From the NCBI GenBank assembly GCA_038049695.1, contig CP142451.1:30302001-30366000 (forward strand): a DNA stretch of 64,000 bases, read 5' to 3'. Numbering within the stretch: position 1 is the stretch's first letter; every line of letters begins with the position of its first letter. The position numbers were made by a program, and so were the translations under genes. Below are positions 11,124 through 23,182 of this stretch, piece after piece. This DNA comes from Cinnamomum chago. Lineage: Eukaryota; Streptophyta; Magnoliopsida; Laurales; Lauraceae. Under the pieces are notes generated by a model that made no database searches, was not told the origin of the DNA, and was given only the letters and a program-made list of their open reading frames with translations.

Positions 11124-11476
11124 TGAAATAATATGTGAAGAAGGGATAGGAAGAAGAAGAAGAACAGTGAGAGAAGGTCGTGCCTACACAGAGCATCGAC
11201 TATCATATTTATATCGATATGATGCCTTAATCAAGGCTCTAATTAAGTAAAGATTACAAATTAGATACAAATCAGAATAACAATAGAACGGAAAGAATCA
11301 ATTATATCCTATACATAGAAGGAGAGAAATAACAAAAGAATGGAAAGAATCAATTATATCCTATACATAGAAGGAGAGAAATTAGGGACTAAATCTAATC
11401 CTGTACAGATTTGTGTATATTCCCATGAGTGAGCTTGGCACATGGGTTGGGCCTGCTGGGCCTGTTATCTTCTACA
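11124..11476 (-). repeat. 3' LTR of Copia C, with 52-bp internal duplication
   Basis: 353 bp, TG...CA on the minus strand (TGTAGAAGATAACAGG to TATTATTTCA). A 52-bp stretch is duplicated in tandem (11279-11330 and 11331-11382). The 5' LTR has it once, which explains the 53-bp length difference. About ten other mismatches separate the two LTRs. Confidence 0.93.
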
Positions 11477-12964
11477 CTCCCCCTCAAATTGATGTGGTAA
11501 GTTTGAAAACATCAATTTGCAAGTTAGATCAAGATGACGCTGTTTGGAAAGTGCTTTGGTGAAGATATCCGCCAACTGGTTAAAAGAAGACACATGGGGT
11601 AGAGTTATCTTCTCGGTAACAACATGTTGACGGATGAAGTGACAATCAATCTCGATGTGCTTTGTTCTTTCATGGAAGACCGGGTTGTTGGCAATTCTGG
11701 TAGCACTGGTATTGTCCCCATGGAGAGGTGTGGAACTACCAACAAGAACACCCAATTCACATAGAAGGCGGCAGAGCCAGATAATTTCAGCATTGGCGGA
11801 GGACATCGCCCGATATTCTGCCTCAGCAGAAGACTTTGAGACAGTGGTTTGTTTCTTGCACTTCCATGAAATCAGAGATTTTCCAAGAAACATACACCAG
11901 CCAGTGGTAGACCTCCGAGAGTCCGGACAACCAACCCAGTCAGCATCCGCATAAGCTGATAATTGCAGAGAAGTATCAGAAAGGAAAAAGAGACCATGAT
12001 GAAGAGTTCCTTTAACATAGCAGAGGATGCGTAACGCAACAACAAGGTGCGGTTTGTGGGGATTGCTAACAAACTGACTTACTGTGTGAACTGCATGAGA
12101 AATATCCGGCCGAGTCATAGTTAAGTAGAGCAAACTACCAACTATCCGCCGGAAAACAGATGGATCATCTAGGGGAGTGCCATCATTGGAACCGATTTTG
12201 CTGTTCAATTCCAGAGGCGTATCGAAGGTGTGAGCATCATCAAGCCTGGTTGATGTGATCAAATCTTGCCCATATTTGCACTAAAGGACCCTAATGCCGG
12301 ATTTGTTACGCACAAACTCAAGCCCCAGTAAGTAGGTAAAAGGACCAAGATCCTTCATTCTGAAGTGGCGAGTAAGGTGGTGTTTGAGATCTGTAATGCC
12401 AGTAGTATCATTTCCACTGATAATCATATCATCAACATAGACCAAGAGGAATGTGTAGCCCTTTGATGTCCATCTTAGGAAGAGGGAACTATCAGAGTGA
12501 CTCTGACGAAATTCGGCTTGAAGGATTGCTGCTCGGAACTTATCAAACCAAGCCCAGGGAGCTTGTTTAAGCCCATAAAGAGCTTTCCTCAATTTGCACA
12601 CATGCTTTGGAGGACAAGCATATCCTAGTGGAGGTTTTAAATAAATAGTTTCACGCAAGTCCCCATGTAGAAAAGCATTTGCGACGTCCATTTGCCATAG
12701 AGGCCAATTGCGGGCTGCCGCGACACAAAGAAGAGTACGAACGGTGGTCATTTTCGCCACTGGTGCAAATGTTTCCTCATAGTCAATTCCATATTCATGC
12801 TTATATTCCTGTGCAACCAATCTGGCTTTGTAGCGATCAAGGCTCCCATCAGAGTGGACTTTGACGGAGTATATCCATTTGCTGCCAATCACAGAGGCTC
12901 CATCCGGGGCCGGTACCAATTCCCATGTTTGGTTTGTTTCAAGAGCAACTAATTCCTCGGTCAT
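11465..12964 (-). pseudogene. Copia C reverse transcriptase - RNase H
   Basis: The minus strand reads MTEELVALETNQTWELVP, KARLVAQEYKHEYG, the RT core LLVYVDDMIISG (near 12425-12460), then RNase H DADWVGC.DSRRSTTGW and the tail DIFTKALS. The frame is broken by one TAG at 12281-12283 between RT and RNase H. Its upstream link to integrase is lost by a frameshift near 13030. The last codons run through the purine tract into the LTR, ending TAA at 11465, as in the other Copia copies here. The function in the family is cDNA synthesis and RNA removal. This copy cannot make the full protein. Confidence 0.92.
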
Positions 12965-13026
12965 AGCATCTTGTCAGTAAGCAATCTTGGAGGCCTGTGA
13001 ATATGAGGTGGGTATAGGAGTACTAT

Positions 13027-15661
13027 CTAAGGAAGTAAGAAGAGCAGGAAAACCATAACGGTAGGGGCAACAGAAGGACGACTAGAGCGTCGCAAAGAAA
13101 TGGTGCTATCAGAAGGAGTATCATTACTTGAAGATGCAGAAGGCGGCGCTGGGAGAGGATTAGGAGAGGGAGTCGCCTGAGGAGGGACTTTGTTCCGCCG
13201 GACATAGACTTTGGGAAGAGGTGATGGAGACTCAGACTCCGAGAATTGTGGCAGATAGGATACAGCAATAGGATGACTATCCAAATGTAAAGAAAAGAAG
13301 GGAATGTGTTCCAAGAAAATTACATTATGAGAGATGCGCATGCGTTTTTCAAATTGATCATAACACAAAAATCCTGTGTTCATTACTGTAACCCAAAAAG
13401 ATGCATTTAGCAGCTTGTGGAGATAACTTTGTGCGCTCAATCGGAGGAAGATGAACAAAACACAAGCAACCAAAAACACGTGAGAGTATGAAGGGGTTTG
13501 ACCAAAGAGAACTTCGTAAGGAGTAGTCTTTCCTAGAACAGTGCTAGGAAGACAGTTGATAAGTTACACAGTAGTCTGTGCAGCATCACACCAAAATTTG
13601 GGAGGGACTAAGGATGCAATCAACAGAGTACGAACAGTTTCAAGAATATGTCTGTTCTTTCTTTCCGCAATCCCATTTTGCTGAGGAGTATGCGGACAAG
13701 ATTTTTGGTGAAGAATTCCTTTATCAGAAAGGAAGGTAGAGAATTCATGAGACATGTACTCTCCACCGGAATCTGATCTAAGAATTTTGATTGCTTTCTG
13801 AAATTGGGTGTGGACCATGTTATAAAAATTTTGAAAGAGAGAGAAGACTTCAGATTTCATGCACATAAAGTAAATCCAAGTATGACGAGAATGGTCATCA
13901 ATAAAAGTCACAGTATTTAAATCCTGTCCTACTCAAGGTAGGAGCAATTCTCCAAACATCTGAATGAATAATGTCAAATGATGCCAAAGCACGAGCATTA
14001 TGAACAGGAAAAGGCAAAATATGACTTTTACTTAGGCAACAAGTTTCACACTTTGATTGAGATAAAAAAGACATCATTTTATTATCAATAGTAGAATCCA
14101 AACAACCAAATTTAAACAATGAAAGCAAATGCGCATTATTCACATGACCAAGACGTTTATGCCAAACAGTCCATAATGTATTGAAATTAGAAGAAGCAAA
14201 GAAAGAACGATGTCCAATGTCCAGCAAGAACAGGCGCCCATGTTTACTCCCCGTCGCGATCACCTTTCCAGTTTGCTGCCCCTGTATAACACAACCAGAG
14301 GAAGAAAAGTGAACAAGATAGACATCATCTATAAGTTGCCCTACATATAGTAGATTGGCTGATAATTTGGGAACAAAGTAAACATTGGGAAGGGTGATGG
14401 ACTGGCCAGAAACACAAGATAAAGTAATGGTACCAACTCCCGAAATGAGTAGTTGATCCCCATTAGCAGTGGTTATTGTCTGTTTTCCAAGGTAACGGTG
14501 GGAATCTGTAAAGCTATGAGCTACAGATGTCATGTGATTGGAGGCTCCTGAATCTAAAAACCATGTGGAAGAGGTAATAGGAGAAGAAAGAGAAGCAGGG
14601 GAATGGAAAGCAGGAGATGCTATATGAGAATGAGTTTGATACCGACCGCCAGAGAAGCCCATTGACGCATATGCAGAGGTAACCGTGCTCTGAATCAGTT
14701 CTTGAATCTGAGCAGGAGTCATGGATACAGCCCCAGATGAAGTGCTTCTTGCATCGGATGATGGTACTTGAGCTTGGAATGCAGAACGAAGATTTTGTCT
14801 TGGCAGATTGGAGGGAGGCTTTTTAGGCTGCGTCTCATTCCTTCGCTGGAGGCTGCGGCAGTCATCAATAAGATGATCAGACCTTTTGCAATAACGGCAA
14901 ACCAACTTCTTGCGGCAATTCTTGGCAATATGACCAAAGCCTTTGCATTCAAAGCATTGAGTGGGCTTCGGATTGGGGGTTGCTAGAAGAGCAGAGTCAG
15001 CCGGAAGGGGTGCAAGGAAGGCCTTCGGTTCTTCAAGAATAGCTCGTTGGGAGGTGAGACGAAGTTCTTCGCGAAGTACTTCTTGAAAGCAGGTATCAAG
15101 ATTAGCCGACAGTTCTCGGTTCTTGAGGGCAGACCGAACTGATTCAAATTCTGGTATGAGATTCATAAGGAACTGGCTAATGTGAGTTTCCTCTTGGAGT
15201 TTAAGAGCCTCGGAGAGAAAGCCAGGAGAGACTGTCTGAATCAACATGGAATCCCGTTCGGTCCATAAGGTGAGGAAGCCATTAAAATATTCCTGCACAG
15301 ATCGATCCCCTTGAGTAAATTTATCAATTTCACTATCCAAGTGAAATTTCCGGGCTTTGTTGGTTTGATGGTAGACCTTCTTGAAGTGAGCCCACATACC
15401 TGCTACTGAGTTATATGCTTGAAGAGCTACGGCAAGGGAGGAATCAATGGAGTTCAGAATCCAAGTAATCACCTTGGCATTTTCCTTGGACCAGGTCGCT
15501 ATGGCTTTGGAGTCTGTGGTACTTGGAGTGGGAGGTTTTGTAACCATTCCATCCAGATAACCAAATAGCCCCTGTCCTTCGACGAAATTCTTCAGATGGA
15601 AGGACCAGGCCATATAATTTTGCCCATTAAACTTAACGGGAATAACACCATACTTTTCCAT
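13027..15661 (-). pseudogene. Copia C gag - protease - integrase
   Basis: The likely gag start is ATG at 15661 (MEKYGVIPVKFNGQNY, matching the starts of the other families). Domains in order: gag capsid region; two CCHC zinc knuckles CFECKGFGHIAKNC and CRYCKRSDHLIDDC near 14880-14970; aspartic protease WFLDSGASNHMTS near 14535; GAG-pre-integrase WHKRLGH near 14165; integrase core with TFIDDHSRHTWIY, DSGGEY and TPQQNGIAERKN (13665-13910). A frameshift near 13900 and a stop at 13564-13566 interrupt integrase, and another frameshift lies near 13030. The catalytic Asp of protease and DDE residues of integrase that are visible are intact, so decay is by breaks only. Confidence 0.92.
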
Positions 15662-15887
15662 GTTCTCAAAAGGTAGTAAAAGTGTATCACTGAGAAGATG
15701 TCCAACCAAAAACCCTTTGACAGATAGGGATGGAGATGACTAGACAACAATAATCAGCAGGAGAGGCTGAATGACTGGTTCAGATGGTTAATTGGAGCAA
15801 AATGATGAACTCCAACCAAGAAAAGAACCCAACAGTGCCAAAATTAGTGCCAGACGACCACTATTTTGGTGCTGGAGTGGTCACGTG
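15662..15887 (-). other. Copia C leader, part 1
   Basis: Untranslated leader of C between gag and the Copia D insertion. It ends with the D target acgtg at 15883-15887. The rest of the leader is at 21311-21696. Confidence 0.8.
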
Positions 15888-16120
15888 TGTTATTTGGGGA
15901 GATTTGAAGTAGAAGACACTCATATGTTGAATACCGTCCCCATTAGGGTCGACTGTTCTTCCATTATAAAGGGGCTGAATGCCCTGATTACATGCAAGTA
16001 TAATTCTCTGATCTTATCTAGAGCCTAAAAAACTGTTTTACAAACTAATTATGTACAGGTGGCTTTGACTAAGTAATATATGAAGATTGAGCCCAAAATG
16101 GGCCTGGGCTTGGATTGACA
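15888..16120 (-). repeat. 3' LTR of Copia D
   Basis: 233 bp from TGTCAATCCAAGCCCA to AATAACA on the minus strand. About seven mismatches to the 5' LTR were counted (roughly 3%). Confidence 0.95.
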
Positions 16121-16127
16121 CCCCCCC

Positions 16128-17610
16128 TCAAATTGATGCTAGGGAGTCATAAAGCAACAATTTGGAAATAAGAAATTGATGTCGAGGCCGAGGAAGTCCC
16201 TTTGTGAAGACATCTACAAACTGAAACTCTGTAGGGACATGAGGTAGACTAATGACATCCCGCTTATATTCATACCGAATAAAGTGACAGGCAACTTTGA
16301 TATGTTTAGTACGTTCATGGAAGACGGGATTTTCAGTGATTCGGATAGCCCCAGTATTGTCGGCATGCAATGGAGTAGGAGAGGTTTGAGTGAACCAAAG
16401 TTCCGAAAGAAGGCCCTCTAGCCATAAGACTTCAGAACAAGCAGAAGACATCGCCCTATATTCAGCTTCCGTGGAAGATCTGGACACACGTTCTTGTTTC
16501 TTGCATTTCCAAGAAATGAGTGAATTTCCAAGGTACATGCACCAACCAGTAGTAGAACGACACGTATCTTGACAGCCTGCCCAGTCAGCATCCGCATAAG
16601 CAATTAGATGAAGAGGATTATCCTTTGGATAATATAAACCACGAGGGACAGTTCTTAGCAGATAACGGATAATGCGATTCACAACTGTCAAATGAAGGTG
16701 TCTAGGAGCGGTCATGAACTGGCTCACAAGATTAACAGCATAGGATATGTCAGGTCTAGTGATGGTGAGATAGAAAAGACTTCCCACCAGTCGCCGGTAT
16801 GTATGAGGATCAGGAAGAAGGTCACCATCATCTTTACTCAGCTTGAGATTTACCGCGACAGGTGTATCAACAGGCGAAGAATCATGGAGGCCAGCCAACT
16901 CGACAAGGTCTGATGTGTATTTGTGTTGATTAACAAAGAGACCTTTAGGAGATTGATGCACCTTTAAGCCCAAGAAATAATGCAAAGGACCCAAATCCAT
17001 CATATGAAAGTAATTCCGGAGGGAATCTTGGAGAGATTTGATCATACCAGCATTCGTGCCAGTGATAATAATATCGTCAACATACACCAGAAGTACAGTA
17101 ACCCCTGTAGATGTGTGGCATAGAAAGAGAGATGGATCATAAGGGCTCTGAGTAAAGCCACTTTCGCATAAGCGACCCCTGAAGGTTTCAAACCATGCTC
17201 GAGGAGCTTGCTTTAGACCATAAAGCGATTTTCGCAGCCGACAGACAGACCTCTTGGAGGGAGAGGGGACACCTTGTGGTATACGCATATAGACTTCTTC
17301 TTGCAAATCCTCATGGAGATGCATTTTTGACATCCATTTGGTATAATGGGCAGGACTGAGATGCAGCAATGGCGAGAAGTAACCTAACAGATGTCATCTT
17401 TGCCACAGGTGCAAACGTCTCCTCGTAGTCAATGCCATACTCCTGTCTGTTTCCGAGTGCCACAAGTCGAGCTTTGTGTCTATCCAAGGACCCATCAGAT
17501 TTAAGTTTGATCGAGTAGATCCATTTGTAACCAATGGGCTTAACTGCTGAAGGACACTCCACAATATCCCATGTGTGATTCAGATCCAATGCATCTAATT
17601 CCCCCTTCAT
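16128..17610 (-). pseudogene. Copia D reverse transcriptase - RNase H
   Basis: Two overlapping frames (17610-17311 and 17369-16128) together give the RT segments [50 protein letters not shown] and the RNase H block DADWAGCQDTCRSTTGW, ending DVFTKGLPRPRHQ before the purine tract. A frameshift lies near 17340 and a TAG (from Trp) near 17622 separates it from integrase. Otherwise the catalytic YVDD is present. The protein is over 90% similar by eye to that of Copia B, showing a recent common parent. Confidence 0.92.
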
Positions 17611-17712
17611 GGCTTGGTTCTAGCAATCTTGTTGGATAGCTTGCAAATAAGAACTTGGGATAGAGATAGAAGATAGAGCGGTCATCAAAGAAGTATGGGT
17701 AAAGCCATACCT

Positions 17713-20238
17713 CTAAGGCGGTCTAGAATATCTAGAGGAGCGACGCAGGGCTTGAGTAGGTGTGGAACCATTTGTCGGTGGAGGATCAGGAGGACGGCCA
17801 TCTGCAGCGGTAGGTTTATCCCGTCGGTGATACACAAACTCAGGATTAAACCGAGTAACAGTTGTTTGATCCGAGAAACCAGGTAAGAGAGCTGGTGAAG
17901 ATTGTTGAGGACAGTCTATGTGAGTTTGGAAGAAATACTGATTTTCAAAGAAAATAACATTTCGAGAAACCCTGATACGACGTCCAATGGGATCATAACA
18001 CACAAAACCTTTTTGATTAGTGGCATAACCCAAAAACGCACATCTACGAGATTGCGCGGTTAGTTTTGTTCGTTCTGTGAGAAGTAGATGAACAAAACAA
18101 ACACAGCCAAATGTATGAAGGTGATCAAACACAGGTTGATGACCAAACATTTTAAAATGAGGTGTGAAATGATCAATGGTAGGTGATGGAAGGCGATTTA
18201 TGAGATAAACTGCTGTGGTGAGAGCTTCAGTCCAAAAACGAGGGGGAACGGAAGATTCAATGAGAAGTGTTCTAGTGACATCAAGGAGATGTCTATTTTT
18301 CTGTTCCACGACTCCATTTTGTTGTGGAGTATACGGATAGGTACGTTGAGAAATGATTCCTTTATTGTTCAGAAAAGATTGAAAATCATTGGACACATAA
18401 TCACCTGAGTCTGTTCGCAAAATCTTAATGCATTTGGAGAATTGTGTTTCAACATAGCTAACAAAAATTTTAAAAGCATGAAGAACATCAGACTTTGAAT
18501 GTAATAAATAAATCCAAGTAAATCGGCTGTAGTCATCAATGAAGGTGACAAAGTACTTAAAATGACTATGGGAAAGAGTCAGAGCAATGCCCCAAACATC
18601 ACTGTGAATTAAGTCAAAACATGCAGTGCTCCGTGTGTTAGAGTGTGAAAAAGATAAAGTTTTACTCTTTCCTAATTTACAAGCATCACATTCAAACGAA
18701 GCAGAATCAATAGGTTTATGTAATAATCCAGATTGAAATAAATGAGACATTGTAGAGGCATCCGGATGACCAAGTCTATTGAGCCACAACCAAGAATTAT
18801 TCTTAATGAAAAAACAAAATAACTGATGTAAAGAGTTGTCTGGAAGAAATGAAGACACTGGTAATGAAAAAAGCCTTCCACGCTTATGCCCCCTCGGGAT
18901 CACTTCCCCCGACTCCTGGTCCTGCACAACACAACCAAAAGGAGAAAAGGAGACATTGTAGTTATTTTCAACAAGTTGACCCACAGAAACCAAATTGGTA
19001 ACAAGATGAGGAGAAACTAAAACATTGGTCAATGGGAAGGGGCGAGGGGTATCACAAACAGAGGTGATGGGAAGATGATCTCCGTTGGCAGCTTGGACAG
19101 TATGATGACCAGTGTAAGGAACGACATTTTGTAATTTTAGGGCTGAAGTGGTCATATGGTTACTTGCACCAGAATCTAAGTACCAAGTATTGGAAAGAGA
19201 TGAAGCGGTACCTGCGATGTTCATGGAAGCTAAGGCATTGATGATCATTTGGTTTACCATCTCAAGGGTGCGCGCAAATCGTGAGGAACCAGGTTGGGAG
19301 GAAGAATCATACTGCAAAGAACCATTGAAGTCAGAGGATGCATATGGTGGAGTGGTTACCGTGTAAGCACTAAGAGCTGACGGCACGCTGTAAGTACCAG
19401 GGGCTGACTGCACATAGTTGCGGGAAGTAGAATTGCGAGCCTTCTTCCGGCATTCTTCAATAACATGACCAGTGGCCTTACAATATCAGCAGATTTTTGC
19501 CTTGCATTGATTTGCATAGTGACCATATTTCTTGCAGTTATGGCACTGAACTTTACTGATGTCCCGAGGAGGTGGTCTGGTTGTAGCAACATAGGCAAGG
19601 GGAGCCTCAACAGATCTCTGTTGTTCCAGAGTAGTTTTAGTAACCAGACGTTGTTCTTCCCGTAGAAGTTCCTGAAGACAATCATCCAAGCTCAAAAGAG
19701 AAGCCCTACTCATCAAGTTAGATCTAACTGTCTCAAACTCCAGACGAAGTTTCATAAGAAACTGATCCCGATGGCTACTTTGCTGTAAGGGAAGTAGTTC
19801 AGGTAGGAGAGCTTCAGAGACCGTGGCAAACTTAATCTCATCGTATTCGGACCACAGTCTGCGAAATCCATTGTAATACTCCTGAACAGACTGGGTGCCT
19901 TGAGTAAATTGAGAAATGTCAAGTTCTAATTGAAATTGACGAGCATCATTGCCTTGTTGATAGATCTTTTTAAGATAGTCCCACATTTCACGGGCAGTTT
20001 TGTAAGGTCTGAGATTGAGGATAAAATGTGGGTCAACTGAGCCCATTAACCAGGTTTTTATTTTAGCATCCTTAGTTGTCCAAGCTAAAATCTTCTTGGC
20101 ATCTTCCTCTGGTTTAGGTTCAGATCCATCAATGTGTGCCCAGAGTTCCTTTCCTTCTAAGTAAATTTGAAATTGGAAGGCCTATGAGGTATAATTTTTT
20201 CCATCAAACTTAACCAGGGTAATTTCAGATTTGTCCAT
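17713..20238 (-). pseudogene. Copia D gag - protease - integrase
   Basis: The gag start is ATG at 20238 (MDKSEITLVKFDGKNYTS). Nonsense codons: TAG at 20182-20184 in place of the gag Trp, and TGA at 19486-19488 inside the second zinc knuckle, where B keeps Arg. From 19413 a 566-codon open stretch carries protease TWYLDSGASNHMTT, GAG-pre-integrase LNRLGHPDAST, and integrase TFIDDYSRFTWIY and TPQQNGVVEQKN, ending TAG at 17713. One residue is missing from DSGGEY in integrase (DSG-DY), which removes the catalytic Glu region. Most nonsense codons fit C-to-T changes. Confidence 0.92.
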
Positions 20239-21060
20239 GACTACCCAGAACAAGCAATCAATCCAGAAAGCAGTAAACAACCAGAATAGCAGTAATGGCA
20301 GTAACTAACAGAAGGATGAACAAGCAATTAAACCGACAGCAATAAACAACCAGAATGATGAATTACTAGCAGAATAGCAGAAGGATGAGCAATCAGCAGT
20401 AATTACAGTAACTAGCAAATAGCAACAGCAGCAAGAATCAGCAATCGGCACCCAGTGTTTGCAGAGATAGCAAGAATTAGCTTAGATATGGCAGCAGCAC
20501 TGTTGGACAGACTGGTCAGACCACAATCAGTGGTTAGGAACAGCAATCGGCAGCCCATAACAGTTCCCAGAAGGACTGGATGAACAGTGAGCACAATCGG
20601 AAAAAATCGGCCAGACAGCAGCACCAAAATGTCCGGGTCAGCAGGGAGAGAAATAGAACCTGGGCCCCACCTGGTGATCTCTTGATAGATCAGAGAGTGG
20701 GGATAGGTGAACAAGATAATCACTCAACTATTGGAAGTGGTCCCGGTCAAATCAGATCCAGATCCTGGATTTTGGACGGTCGAGAAAAAAACAAATGGAA
20801 GGAATTGAATTTCCACAAAAATAGGTAGAAGACCTACTTCTGATGATCAATAAATCTTGAAAAAATCTTCATAAACAAGAAGATATTCAGTCGACCAAGA
20901 GGGAAGAATCCGCTGAGATTGGTGATGTTGATCACAGGTGGGCCACGCTTGATCAGAGATGATCAGGGATGATTAGAGAGGATCCAGCTGAAGAAAAATG
21001 ATCATAGATGGCTTCCAAGGCTTGGAAGATGACTCAGGAGACGATCAGATGATTGATTTG
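20239..21060 (-). other. Copia D 5' leader
   Basis: About 820 bp between primer-binding site and gag, rich in CAGCAG/TACTGC words and TGATCATC motifs. It contains the shared leader words GGTAGGTCTTCTACC (on minus) and TCGACCAA. No ORF of note. Confidence 0.75.
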
Positions 21061-21072
21061 ATTCTAATACCA

Positions 21073-21305
21073 TGTTTTTTAGGGAGATTTGAAGTAGAAG
21101 ACATTCATATGTTGAATACCGTCCCCATTAGGGTCGACTGTTCTTCCATTATAAAGGGGCTGAATGCCCTGATTACATGCAAGTATAATTCTTTGATCTT
21201 ATCTAGAGCCTAAAAAAATGTTTTACAAACTAATTATGTACAGGTGGCTTTGACTAAGTAATATATGAAGACTGAGCCCAAAATGGGCTTGGGCTTGGAT
21301 TGACA
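21073..21305 (-). repeat. 5' LTR of Copia D
   Basis: 233 bp, TGTCAATCCAAGCCCA to AAAAAACA on the minus strand. TSD acgtg follows at 21306-21310. Confidence 0.95.
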
Positions 21306-21310
21306 ACGTG

Positions 21311-21696
21311 GGCTCCACAATGGGATCAGACCAATGATCAGAGAATACAGTCTTCTGTGGGAGACTTTTTAGTAACTTCCAGATCAGGTTGCAAGGCAAA
21401 CTGATGAAAATCCGCAAAATTGAACGGATTTGATAACAATTATCTTGTAAAACTGTGAAAACACAAGTGGCAGTAGATGGCCTACCTTTGATGTGCTAAA
21501 AACCCTGAAAAAATGCCCATAAATCTTAGAGAAGAGGGGTGACCATTGTGGTGGTGAGTAGTTTTGATTTCTGGATGATCGGAAGATGGCCCACCTTGGA
21601 TGGTCACCTTGCAGAATGACGACAGAGATTCTGCTAAGAGAGAGAGTCTTCAGATGCGTGAGAAGAGATGGAACTGATATGGAGAGATCCCACAGT
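21311..21696 (-). other. Copia C leader, part 2
   Basis: The continuation of the C leader up to its primer-binding site (21697-21708). It holds TGATCATC/TGATCATTG words, CCAAGGTGGGCCATC and a polypyrimidine tract on the minus strand. Confidence 0.75.
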
Positions 21697-21708
21697 GCTC
21701 TGATACCA

Positions 21709-22008
21709 TGAAATAATATGTGAAGAAGGGATAGGAAGAATAAGAAGAACAGTGGGAGAAGGTCGTGCCTACACAGAGAATCGACTATCATATTTATATT
21801 GATATGATGCCTTAATCAAGCCTCTAATTAAGTAAAGATTACAAATTAGATACAAATCAGAATAACAAAAGAATGGAAAGAATCAATTATATCCTATACA
21901 TAGAAGGAGAGAAATTAGGGACTAAATTTAATCCTGTATAGATTTGTGTATATCCCATGAGTGGGCTTGGCACATGGGCTGGGCCTTCTGGGCCTGTTAT
22001 CTTCTACA
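21709..22008 (-). repeat. 5' LTR of Copia C
   Basis: 300 bp, with one copy of the 52-bp block that is doubled in the 3' LTR. A TATA-like TATAAATATGATAG lies on the minus strand near 21786-21800. Confidence 0.93.
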
Positions 22009-22214
22009 AGAGTATCTCTCATAGGAGCATCTCCCTATAAAATAAAATAAATAAAAGTAGGAGGGCCAAGGCTAGGGTCGGGCCGGGCTGGGCCAGTATT
22101 GTCCAAGCCCGTCCCTCAAATTTCAGGGCCTGCAAAAAATTGTCCAAGCCCGGCCCTAGGGATTTTCCTTAGAAACAAAAGCTCTCATTTTAAGGGCTTT
22201 TTTTGGGCTAGGCT

Positions 22215-22364
22215 GGGCTGGGCCGCCTTGTCTCAGGGCCAAATTGACAGGCAGATCAGATACCCCATTATAGGCAGCATATATGTATAGGGCTGGGCCG
22301 CCTTGTCTCAGGGCCAAATTGACAGGCAGATTAGATACCCCTATATAGGTAGCATATATGTATA
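22215..22364. repeat. Two 75-bp tandem units
   Basis: Units 22215-22289 and 22290-22364 both start GGGCTGGGCCGCCTTG and end GCATATATGTATA, with a few differences. They span the right border region of the GGGCC element. Confidence 0.85.
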
Positions 22365-23182
22365 TTATCTTATCTGATACTTAATATTTATGTGCAGAAT
22401 CCATGATCTACCATGGGGGGCCCATGTTGTTTTCCATCCCATATATGGCCATCATAGGCTGTTATTGTGTTATTTGGCAATACTATCCATTCTTATGCTT
22501 GCATATTGTTTTGTGCGGAGGCACCATGATACATGGAGTAGATCAAAATTCTCTCTCTCTCTCTCTCTTTCTCAGTGAGTGGTTTCTTTTATTTCTATTC
22601 ATCTTCATTTTTTTCATGTCTTAACATCCTGTAATTGTCCACTATTTGGCAGATTGTTGGAATTCAACCCCACACGTGAACCAATGGTATTTCGCTCATT
22701 GCATAAATTGCCTCTAATTGTGTAAATAAATTCACAGAAGGCTCCTATATCCCATTAATATTATAGTGCAAGTCTTTTAATGATTTCTATTCAGAGGCTT
22801 CTTATTTCTTATTTATTTCATAATGCATGCTGGATAAAGGTGAGCCTATGCATCTGAATTTCATTGAGGACTCTTTAAAATGCAAAGCTTCTTGATTATT
22901 TAACTTTAATCACTTATATAAATTCCCCTATGATACTATTTCTTTTTTTTTTTTTTTTTTGTGTGCCATCAGTCACCTAGCAAGAGGAATTCTAAATACT
23001 TAAGCATAATAGTTGTTTTAGATTACTGTTAGGTAGGTGAAGATGGATCATGAGATTCTTTTTTAAGAAGTATGGAGAGAGAGAGAGAGAGTATTTTACA
23101 TTTTTCATAAAAATTTATTCGACAGTGAACATTATTCATATTAGTGCCAAATTAGCGTGAACGTTAATTCATGGGGGGTTAG
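22365..23182. other. Intronic or flanking sequence with microsatellites
   Basis: AT-rich, with a (CT)n tract at 22551-22567, a T run near 22945-22960 and a (GA)n tract at 23075-23091. No gene seen. Confidence 0.5.

Larger units (their letters stand above)
15888..21305 (-). mobile_element. Copia LTR retrotransposon D, complete, inside C
   Basis: TSD acgtg (15883-15887 and 21306-21310). Both LTRs are 233 bp. Purine tract 16121-16129. Primer-binding site 21061-21072 is mutated (complement TGGTATTAGAAT instead of TGGTATCAGAGC). The coding part closely matches Copia B at 34558-39990. It landed in the leader of Copia C. Confidence 0.95.
11124..22008 (-). mobile_element. Copia LTR retrotransposon C, complete but interrupted
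   Basis: The TSD agagt flanks it (11119-11123 and 22009-22013). 5' LTR 21709-22008, primer-binding site 21697-21708 (complement TGGTATCAGAGC, initiator-Met tRNA type), leader, gag-pol 15661 down to 11465, purine tract 11477-11485, 3' LTR 11124-11476. Copia D sits in its leader. Without D it is about 5.46 kb, the usual Copia size. Confidence 0.95.
11048..22037. mobile_element. 100-bp foldback MITE split by Copia C
   Basis: The left part (11048-11123) starts TAGGGAGATGCTCCTATGAG and the right part (22014-22037) ends with its reverse complement. Rejoined across the 5-bp TSD agagt, the sequence is an almost perfect palindrome of two 48-50-bp arms (TACTATGAGAGATAA meeting its complement in the middle). 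It is flanked by TA-rich sequence, consistent with a TA target. Copia C inserted in the right arm. Confidence 0.72.
9993..22347. mobile_element. GGGCC-rich TIR element, split by MITE and Copia C/D
   Basis: Left end AAGGGATGTCAAAGGGCC (about 9990-10007) and right-side GGGCCAAATTGACA (twice, near 22237 and 22312) are rough inverted copies. Both subterminal zones are dense in GGGCCGGGCC/GGGCTGGGCC. Once the Copia insertions are removed the element is about 1.5 kb without coding capacity. TSD not found, and the right border is blurred by a 75-bp duplication. Confidence 0.4.

Noticed and set aside
20239-21060. Regular short repeats in Copia leaders looked array-like
   Set aside because: Spacing is irregular, units are dispersed words (GATCATC, TACTGC), and the genome is a plant; not a CRISPR array.
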